DNA of 20,858 nucleotides from JBGTBQ01 sp041749275. Lineage in GTDB: Bacteria > Acidobacteriota > Blastocatellia > Pyrinomonadales > Pyrinomonadaceae. The position numbers were made by a program, and so were the translations under genes. This document shows, in pieces, positions 15,396-20,858 of this stretch (the first letter of the stretch is position 1; each line of letters opens with the position of its first letter). The DNA is taken from the NCBI GenBank assembly GCA_041749275.1, contig JBGTBQ010000209.1, forward strand, positions 1-20,858, written 5' to 3'. The notes below the pieces were generated by a model. It searched no databases. It was not told the origin of the DNA and saw only the letters and a list, made by a program, of their open reading frames with translations.

Positions 15396-16064
15396 TTATA
15401 CGCGCAGGATGGGCAAAGTTCTGTTTTTGCGTCGTCGCGCGTGGGCCGCGTCGCCGCGCGAATCCACGCTCGCACGGCGCGCGCTCCACACGCGCACCAG
15501 ACTCGTCAACTCCGCGCCGTCCGACTCCGGGTCAACCAGCGTGAGCCAGACCGGCGTCGGCAGCCACGCCCACGCCGCGCCGTAAACTTCCGTGTTGAGT
15601 TGCTCGACGCGACGCTCCTCACGCCATTCGAGGCCGGCGGGCGGCACGTCCTGCCAGGCGTCATAGCAGGCGTGCTGGATGCACGGCGCGGGCTTGGCGC
15701 GACGGTGGACGAGACAACCCATGCCCGGCTGGAACAGCGGACACGAGTATGTCCGCGCGAAGGTGTCGTGGCCCCCCGCGCGCAGGCCGTACCTTTCGAC
15801 CGCCGCGCGCGCGCGCGTGTAGACAGCACGCCTCTCAACATCGCCGAGACGCGGCGTGCGCGCGAGCGTCTCCCGCATCGCCACGGCTTCGAGGCGCGTG
15901 ATGTGGACGTTGACGAAATGCGCGTCCGTGCAACAGACGCCCGGCGTCGGGCACACGCGACAGTCGCGCGCCGCGTGCTCGAAGTTGAGCTTGATGTGCG
16001 TCTGAAACGCGGCCTTCTCGCGTTGAAGTCGCGCAAGCGCCGCCTCCTCTGAAAGCTTCCTCAT
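15396..16064 (-). CDS. YkgJ-type cysteine-cluster protein (putative Zn or Fe-S binding)
   Basis: The protein has 222 residues and is soluble. The N-terminal cluster CRVCPTPGVCC (Cys35, 38, 44, 45) is followed by YSCPLFQPGMGCLVH and PAPCIQHAC (Cys108, 117, 128, 133). The arrangement resembles the YkgJ/UPF0153 CxCxxC proteins, where the cysteines are thought to bind zinc or an iron-sulphur cluster; the biochemical role is unknown. The protein is longer than minimal YkgJ members. The extra C-terminal third is Trp-rich at first (AWAWLPTPVWLTLVDPESDG) and ends in a basic tail. The start at 16064 gives a charged helix before the cluster; no strong ribosome-binding site is visible. It lies 218 bases before nadK and 79 bases after the endonuclease gene, on the same strand. 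Confidence 0.78.
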   Translation of the reverse strand: MRKLSEEAALARLQREKAAFQTHIKLNFEHAARDCRVCPTPGVCCTDAHFVNVHITRLEAVAMRETLARTPRLGDVERRAVYTRARAAVERYGLRAGGHDTFARTYSCPLFQPGMGCLVHRRAKPAPCIQHACYDAWQDVPPAGLEWREERRVEQLNTEVYGAAWAWLPTPVWLTLVDPESDGAELTSLVRVWSARRASVDSRGDAAHARRRKNRTLPILRV

Positions 16065-16143
16065 TGATTAGGCCACCCCAGCAATGCTTTTCACGCCCGC
16101 CGCGACGGCATACTAGCGCACACGCCTTACCACCATCCTCACC

Positions 16144-17046
16144 TCACACGAATGAGCCGCGCCTTAATGCTTCCGCCGGGTCATGCCAGACGGCTTCGAC
16201 GAAATTTTGCATCTCCTGCACGAACCGATAAACAATCTCGCCGTCTATCGGAAAATCTCTGTGTTGGTCTCTGACCTCTTCGTAAACATTTCTGCGGTTC
16301 GAGGGAAGTCTTTTGGCGTGGCGCAGCAGAAAGACGTTGTCAACATCAGTCAGTCTGCTGTCCTCCGGCTCCATATCCAAAAACTCAACCAGCACATAAT
16401 ACTTAGCCGATGGACATCCACGTTTCAAGCGGGATGCAGTCCCGCAACATTCCTGAAACATGGTTTTATCGAGATTCACTTTAACCTCGGCGGACAGCAC
16501 CGAGAGGAAAATCTCACCCTCCGCGGTTTTGGGTTCGGCAAAAGTTGGATCAGCCGAGACTTTAAAATGCAACGTCTTACCAATGGTGAAATCCTGATCT
16601 TTGGATTTGATGACCACATCGGGCCTGTCATTCAGACTCGTAATGCTCGCCGGCCTGAATGACAGAGTCATAAATGCGTTGTGTGGACCTATCTCCAGAT
16701 CGAAATTCGGCAAGCCATTCAGGATTGAAGGATGGACCAAGCGAAGCAGAAATTCTTCCATCACGGAATTGTCTAACTTCAGTTGTCCCTTCTGCCTTTT
16801 GAGGAAAGCCGTTCCGCTACGAGCAATAAGCTCGACCTCTAAGAGGTCTTTGTATTCGTTGAGCAAGCCGGTCAGGTCTAAAACCTTTTGTCGTCCGGTC
16901 GTTCTCACGCCGTCGAGTCGCCGAACCCACTCCTCATAAGCCTCCATGGCTTCCATCAAAAGAGGCGCATCGTTCCGGCTCTTTGGATTATCAATGGCCG
17001 CTCTCAGCTTATCTCTGTGAGGAGTTTTGGGCATCTGGGAAGGCAT
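16144..17046 (-). CDS. Bpu10I-like type II restriction endonuclease
   Basis: The protein has 300 residues, close in size to a single Bpu10I subunit. The N-terminal half has the family-like patch LLNEYKDLLEVELI, then FLKRQKGQLKLDN (81-93) and MEEFLLRLVHPSIL. A PD-(D/E)xK nuclease core is visible: Pro142-Asp143 in RPDVVIKSKDQDF, then Glu187-x-Lys189 in SAEVKVNLDKTMFQECC. The segment YYVLVEFLDMEPEDSRLTDV and LLRHAKRLPSNRR continue the resemblance. It should cut double-stranded DNA at a specific site; Bpu10I itself cuts CCTNAGC as a heterodimer. Only one such gene is present, so it may act as a homodimer on a symmetric site. The start overlaps the upstream methyltransferase gene by 38 bases; Met5 (17034) is an alternative with better Shine-Dalgarno spacing. 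Assignment is from recalled family motifs. Confidence 0.75.
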   Translation of the reverse strand: MPSQMPKTPHRDKLRAAIDNPKSRNDAPLLMEAMEAYEEWVRRLDGVRTTGRQKVLDLTGLLNEYKDLLEVELIARSGTAFLKRQKGQLKLDNSVMEEFLLRLVHPSILNGLPNFDLEIGPHNAFMTLSFRPASITSLNDRPDVVIKSKDQDFTIGKTLHFKVSADPTFAEPKTAEGEIFLSVLSAEVKVNLDKTMFQECCGTASRLKRGCPSAKYYVLVEFLDMEPEDSRLTDVDNVFLLRHAKRLPSNRRNVYEEVRDQHRDFPIDGEIVYRFVQEMQNFVEAVWHDPAEALRRGSFV

Positions 17047-18253
17047 CCTTCAAGGCAAATAGCGGCGATTGGGTAATGGAATCCGCCTCGGAGATGGCAT
17101 CATTTATATCACCTTTAGCACTCTGCGAAGCCGACTTGAGCGCAACTTTCAGGTGCTTGACGGCTACCTCCTTACCGACTGATGCGTTAGGCGGACACGC
17201 TTTTTTTTGGTAGATAATGATGTCCTCTTTAATCTTTTCCCCGAACTTATTTGTAAATGTCCTTTCGTAATCCGAGACAGATTCAAAGCCGCCCATACTC
17301 TCCAAAATACCTTTCGCGATTTTGCCGTTATAAAACGGCGCACCCCTGACATTCGACTCTCTGCCGATGATGATTATGACCAATCCATTATCTTGTAAAC
17401 ACTGCCAGAAACTGCACAAAGCCTGCTCCATGTCGAGGCAATATTGAACGACCGTCTTAAACCTGTTGCCTCTGTGTTTTCTATTTGCGCCGAACTCGCT
17501 CCGCGCCACCGCCAACATATTCCAGCCAGCAGCCTCAAGAATTGCCCTGTGATTTTGATGGTAATTGAAGACGTTGATGTAAGGAGGACTTGTAATAATA
17601 AGATTGGGCCGTGCGTTACAACGAAGATGAACCGTTCGAGCGTCACCCAAGTGCGCCGAGATAGGTTGCGGTGTGAATGGGAGCAACAGCGCGAATTTCT
17701 TGATGTGGCTTAACGAGGTAAAGACGGACGATTCTAAATTATAGTTTTTATGCCCTTCGCAAATGAACAGCATATTCAAGGCCAGCACTCGCTCGGTTTT
17801 AGTCTCAAGGCTGGCCAGTAAGTCTCCTGTTAATTTTATTAAATTAAGATATTGGTCACGAAAATTATCCCCCTCGCGGAATACCGGCAGAAGGCCAAGC
17901 GGTCGAACTAATTTCAACACCTTGTCTTCGAAGTGGCCCAACATCTCCTTTCTTGTGGCCTGCTCCAAATTGGAGATCGAGTAAAATCTCGACATTGCAT
18001 ACGCCGCGGGATTGATTTCGAAGCCGTAACAGCTCACATCTTTCCCAATACTTTCCAGCAGAACCGTGCCACTCCCCGCGAATGGATCGGCAACGACATC
18101 GCCCGGTTTTGAAAAGTTTGTTAGCAGGTATTCAACCAACTGCGGTGTAAATTGCCCCCGCCAATTGAACAGATTTGACCTGTTTTTTTTGGCGACATCT
18201 AACTTCTCTTGTGAAAGGACAGACTGCACTTGATTATCTGCTCTCAATCTCAA
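17009..18253 (-). CDS. DNA amino-methyltransferase (m4C/m6A, SPPY type) of the restriction-modification system
   Basis: The protein has 414 residues. The AdoMet-binding motif DPFAGSGT (56-63) follows a conserved-looking FNWRGQFTPQLVE segment (29-41). The catalytic motif TSPPY (221-225) lies about 160 residues later, in TSPPYINVFNYHQNHR. This order, AdoMet site first, is that of alpha/gamma-class enzymes; the SPPY form is common in N4-cytosine methylases but does not exclude N6-adenine. It should protect host DNA from the endonuclease encoded next. The frame opens with TTG at 18253; TTG 18247 and GTG 18229 are alternatives, and no ATG is available before the conserved region. It starts 24 bases after the end of tlyA on the same strand, so it may be read through from tlyA, and its 3' end overlaps the endonuclease start. 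Base composition is AT-richer than in tlyA. Confidence 0.88.
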   Translation of the reverse strand: MRLRADNQVQSVLSQEKLDVAKKNRSNLFNWRGQFTPQLVEYLLTNFSKPGDVVADPFAGSGTVLLESIGKDVSCYGFEINPAAYAMSRFYSISNLEQATRKEMLGHFEDKVLKLVRPLGLLPVFREGDNFRDQYLNLIKLTGDLLASLETKTERVLALNMLFICEGHKNYNLESSVFTSLSHIKKFALLLPFTPQPISAHLGDARTVHLRCNARPNLIITSPPYINVFNYHQNHRAILEAAGWNMLAVARSEFGANRKHRGNRFKTVVQYCLDMEQALCSFWQCLQDNGLVIIIIGRESNVRGAPFYNGKIAKGILESMGGFESVSDYERTFTNKFGEKIKEDIIIYQKKACPPNASVGKEVAVKHLKVALKSASQSAKGDINDAISEADSITQSPLFALKDAFPDAQNSSQR

Positions 18254-18277
18254 CGCTCGTCAAGCGGCGCGATTTTA

Positions 18278-19060
18278 CTATCGCTTTTCCATCTTGCAAA
18301 CTTCGACTTTACTTTCCAACCATTCATATAGCGCAAGAAACTCGCGGTTGCCCTCCGCGCCGGTGATGGGCGAGTCGGTGACGCCCACGACGCGCAGGCC
18401 GTGCGAGAGCGCCGCCGCGTTGACCTCCGCGACGACGCGCGCGTGCTGCGCGGGGTCGGTGACGACGCCGCCCTTGCCGACCTCGCCTTTGCCGACTTCA
18501 AACTGCGGCTTAATCAGAATGAGGACGCGCCCGCCGGGTTTGAGCAAGGGCACGATGGCCGGCAGAACTTTCGTCGCGGAGATGAAGGAGACATCCATCA
18601 CGGCGAGATCGAACCGCTCGTCGCCGAACTCTTCCGGACGGAGGTGGCGCGCGTTGATGCCTTCGCGGACTTCGACGCGCGCGTCCGAACGCAACCGCCA
18701 CGCAATCTGATTGTGGCCCACGTCCACGGCGACCACGCGCCGCGCGCCGTGCTGCAACAAACAATCCGTAAAGCCGCCGGTCGAAGCGCCCACGTCGAGA
18801 CAGACGATTCCGTCCGCATCAACCTTGAACTCGCGGAGCGCGTGCTCCATCTTCAGCCCGCCGCGCCCGACATAGCGCGCCGCCGGGTCATCGCTCCCGC
18901 GCACGCGCAAAGGCGCGTCCGGCGCGAACATCTCCGAAGGCTTCTCGACGCGCCGGTCGCCAACCAGCACGAGGCCCGCCATCACCAACGCCTGCGCGCG
19001 CGTCCGCGAAGGGGCGAGTCCCCTCTCGACCAACAGCTTGTCTATCCGCTCGCGCTTCAT
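18278..19060 (-). CDS. tlyA: TlyA family rRNA 2'-O-methyltransferase
   Basis: The protein has 260 residues from the Met at 19060. An S4 RNA-binding domain (RIDKLLVERGLAPSRTRAQALVMAGLVLV, about 5-34) is joined to an FtsJ-like Rossmann methyltransferase. The GRGGLKMEHAL junction holds Lys70; the AdoMet site is CLDVGASTGGFTDCLL; MDVSFIS holds Asp156; KPQFEVGK holds Lys184 and Glu188. Together these match the K-D-K-E tetrad of 2'-O-methylases. TlyA methylates 16S and 23S rRNA ribose and influences capreomycin sensitivity in mycobacteria. The open frame extends eleven residues further to a Met at 19093, but family members begin just before the S4 domain, so 19060 is preferred. It is the first gene of the minus-strand run and is divergent from the WD40 gene. 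Confidence 0.93.
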   Translation of the reverse strand: MKRERIDKLLVERGLAPSRTRAQALVMAGLVLVGDRRVEKPSEMFAPDAPLRVRGSDDPAARYVGRGGLKMEHALREFKVDADGIVCLDVGASTGGFTDCLLQHGARRVVAVDVGHNQIAWRLRSDARVEVREGINARHLRPEEFGDERFDLAVMDVSFISATKVLPAIVPLLKPGGRVLILIKPQFEVGKGEVGKGGVVTDPAQHARVVAEVNAAALSHGLRVVGVTDSPITGAEGNREFLALYEWLESKVEVCKMEKR

Positions 19061-19155
19061 CCCGTCTTCAGAGTTTAGCGCAAAACATCGCACGCACGCG
19101 CATCGCGGGATGTCGTCATGGCATCAACGCGGGCGCTCTTGCCGGGAGCGGTATG

Positions 19156-19184
19156 TTGACAGCTATGCCCGGCGACGATAATTT
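19156..19184 (+). promoter_or_regulatory. Near-consensus sigma70-type promoter of the WD40 gene
   Basis: TTGACA (19156-19161), a 17-base spacer and TAATTT (19179-19184) give a perfect -35 box and optimal spacing. The leader to ATG 19260 would be about 68 bases. It lies in the 199-base divergent region between tlyA and the WD40 gene. Confidence 0.7.
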
Positions 19185-19259
19185 TGTTTCCACGCCCGCC
19201 GCGCAAGTCTCTTCCGCATGGCTTCCACAAAATCATGTTCGGGCGATGGAGTTTCGACG

Positions 19260-20858
19260 ATGAGAATTTCAACGCGCATCGCGCATGGTTTCCTTCTTCT
19301 GTTTCTCTTGTCGCCGACGGTGCGGGCGCAGAGACCGGAGCTTGTGACGCAGGCCGGACACGCCGACGCCGTCGTGTCCACCGCCTTCAACCCGGACGGC
19401 AGCCTCTACGCGACGGGCGACGCGAGCGGCATCGTCAAGCTCTGGGACACACAGGGCGGCAGGCTCCTGCGAACCATTGCCGCGCACACGGGCCGCGCGA
19501 GCGCGCTCGCCTTCAGCCACGACGGGAGCGCGCTCGCCTCCGAGTCAAAACCGGGAGAGAGCAACGCGACGAGCTACGCGGATTCCACCGTCAAGCTCTG
19601 GGACGTGCGGACGGGAAGGCTCCTGCTCAAGCTCGACGTGGGGCCGTTCGCCTTTAGTCCCTCCGCCGGCATCTTCGCCATCGGCGACGGCAAAGCGATC
19701 AAACTCTGGGAGACGCGCGACGGGCGTCAACTCCGCACGCTCGAAGGCCACGCGCTCCCCATCGCCACTTTGAATTTCAGCCCCGACGGCAAACTTATCG
19801 GCTCGACCGGCGCGGCTGCGGAAGAAGAGCTTGCGGACGGCGCGGGCGCTGCTCCCGCCGGGCAAGAGAATAAACCCGCCGCGCCAATCGAGGAGCGCGC
19901 GCGGCTGTGGGAGGTCGAAAGCGGCAAGCTGCTCTTCGAACTGCAAGGCTGCGCGGAGACGCGCTTCAGCCCCGACGGCTCGCTCGTCGCGGACTCAGCG
20001 GGCAATCTGTGCGAGACGAAGACGGGCAGACTGCTGCGCGGTCTCGGCGGCGACTTCGCCGGCATCAGTCCCGACGGCTCGCTCGTCGCCTTTTGGGAAT
20101 TCCCGTTGCCAAGCGGCGTCGCGCCCCTCGATTTGTACAAGACGCCCGCCACGCTCGTCTTCGCCGACACGCGGAGCGGCGCGACGCGCCGGCGCATCGG
20201 CGGCCTCATCCGCCCTTTCACGAACATCTCCGGCTTCAGCCCCGACGGACGCACGGTCATCATCTCCGGCGCGACCGGGAGCGAGACCGCGGACAACCGC
20301 GTCGAGGTCTGGGACACGACTGAATGGCGCCTGCTCCACCGCCAAGAGGGTTATGCTCTGGACGCCATCACGCCGGACGCGAAGTACTACACCGCCTGGC
20401 GTTCCGTCAAAGAGGACGAGATGCAGACCGGCCTCTACGAGACGCGGAGCGGCAAGCTGCTCGGCCTCATGGCTCCCAGCAAAAACTTTTCCGAGGGCAG
20501 CGTCTTCAGCCCCGACGGGCGTGCGCTGGCTTTTACCGACATCGAGTCCGCCACGCTCTACGACGTGCCCGCTCTCACGCCGCGCCACACCTTTCGCGGC
20601 AGCGCCGAATATATCCCCGCGCTCGCCTTCAGCCCCGACGGCAGAGCCTTCGCCGTCATCCGCGGCAACGAGGACGTGAGCAAGCAACGCTATGAATTAT
20701 GGGAGACGAGTAGCGGCAGCCCCATCGGACTCCTCAAGTCGAAGCCGATGGGCGAGGATAATTTAATCAGCTACGACTGGCAGAGGCTCGGCTTCACACC
20801 GGACGGGCGGCTGCTCGCCACCGCCGACGGCCAACTGCGCGACGCGCGCACCGGCGCG
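19260..20858 (+). CDS. Secreted WD40-repeat (beta-propeller) protein, 3' end outside window
   Basis: The frame is open for 533 codons from ATG 19260 to the right edge with no stop. A signal peptide (RISTRIAHGFLLLFLLSPTVRAQ, cleavage probably after VRA near residue 23) sends it to the periplasm or outside. The rest consists of degenerate WD40 units marked by FxPDG/FSPDG turns and xLWD/xLWE ends, for example AFNPDGSLYATGDASG then VKLWDT, TVKLWDVRTG, IKLWETRDG, RARLWEVESG and VEVWDTTEW, each followed by a GRLL/GKLL strand. Units with FSPDG continue to the edge, so it should form one or two propellers that scaffold protein contacts. No enzymatic domain is seen in the visible part. GGAG at 19248-19251 lies eight bases before the start and, with the promoter at 19156-19184, supports it. 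Other frames here are low-complexity shadows. Confidence 0.88.
   Translation, partial: MRISTRIAHGFLLLFLLSPTVRAQRPELVTQAGHADAVVSTAFNPDGSLYATGDASGIVKLWDTQGGRLLRTIAAHTGRASALAFSHDGSALASESKPGESNATSYADSTVKLWDVRTGRLLLKLDVGPFAFSPSAGIFAIGDGKAIKLWETRDGRQLRTLEGHALPIATLNFSPDGKLIGSTGAAAEEELADGAGAAPAGQENKPAAPIEERARLWEVESGKLLFELQGCAETRFSPDGSLVADSAGNLCETKTGRLLRGLGGDFAGISPDGSLVAFWEFPLPSGVAPLDLYKTPATLVFADTRSGATRRRIGGLIRPFTNISGFSPDGRTVIISGATGSETADNRVEVWDTTEWRLLHRQEGYALDAITPDAKYYTAWRSVKEDEMQTGLYETRSGKLLGLMAPSKNFSEGSVFSPDGRALAFTDIESATLYDVPALTPRHTFRGSAEYIPALAFSPDGRAFAVIRGNEDVSKQRYELWETSSGSPIGLLKSKPMGEDNLISYDWQRLGFTPDGRLLATADGQLRDARTGA

Larger units (their letters stand above)
16130..18277 (-). other. AT-richer restriction-modification island between tlyA and the YkgJ-like gene
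   Basis: Hand counts of single 60-base lines give 22 G+C at 16561-16620 and 29 at 17761-17820, against 43 at 18901-18960 in tlyA. The composition change coincides with the two restriction-modification genes. No integrase, transposase, terminal repeat or target duplication is visible at either edge, so the limits are set by gene ends and are approximate. The change in composition indicates acquisition by transfer. Confidence 0.7.

Noticed and set aside
16065..16143. Insertion boundary with target duplication at the left edge of the restriction-modification island
   Set aside because: I found no direct repeat matching the 18254-18277 edge, and no mobile-element ends.

Overview
The window looks like chromosomal DNA of a high-GC Gram-negative-type bacterium. 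My best guess is Acidobacteriota, class Blastocatellia or a relative. That rests on style rather than a marker gene: long DUF4118/PAS/GAF kinases, a di-haem cytochrome, secreted WD40 proteins, and tandem-heptamer hairpins between genes. There are no rRNA, tRNA, CRISPR or transposase genes that I can support.

Layout. (1) 1-2370, minus strand: a polytopic membrane protein resembling GT-C glycosyltransferases (runs off the left edge), preceded by an alpha/beta hydrolase. (2) 2371-2811: a non-coding divergent region with a heptamer hairpin and candidate promoters. (3) 2812-8542, plus strand: a signalling cluster of a DUF4118-PASx4-GAF hybrid histidine kinase, a stand-alone receiver protein and a second, NtrB-like hybrid kinase. 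It has three receiver domains but no DNA-binding output. (4) 8543-9393: a non-coding stretch with several strong hairpins and a promoter for the next gene. (5) 9394-10803, plus: a secreted di-haem cytochrome c of the MauG/CcpA peroxidase type, ending at a bidirectional terminator followed by a purine/pyrimidine tandem repeat. (6) 10938-19060, minus: DUF2383 protein, rhomboid protease, acidic amino acid/dicarboxylate symporter, NAD kinase, a YkgJ-like cysteine-cluster protein, a type II restriction-modification pair and TlyA. (7) 19260 to the right edge, plus: a secreted WD40-repeat protein with a near-consensus promoter.

Two things stand out. First, the restriction-modification pair (Bpu10I-like endonuclease with a PD...EVK catalytic core, plus a SPPY-type amino-methyltransferase) is visibly AT-richer than its surroundings. 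It sits between tlyA and nadK, which are close neighbours in other bacteria, so it looks like a horizontally acquired insertion that kept the host genes intact. Only one endonuclease subunit and one methyltransferase are present, whereas the Bpu10I prototype has two of each. Second, three loci (about 2375-2485, 5941-6043 and 14196-14289) carry inverted pairs of tandem heptamers, each with a different word (GGCAGTA, ATCCGCA, GGGATGA). Two of these hairpins abut the start codons of minus-strand genes and share the 10-mer TCGAACGGTC in their loops. The third lies in frame inside the hybrid kinase, as the linker before its receiver domain. A fourth, 9-mer-like repeat follows the cytochrome terminator. 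These look like a family of hairpin repeats defined by structure and period rather than by sequence.
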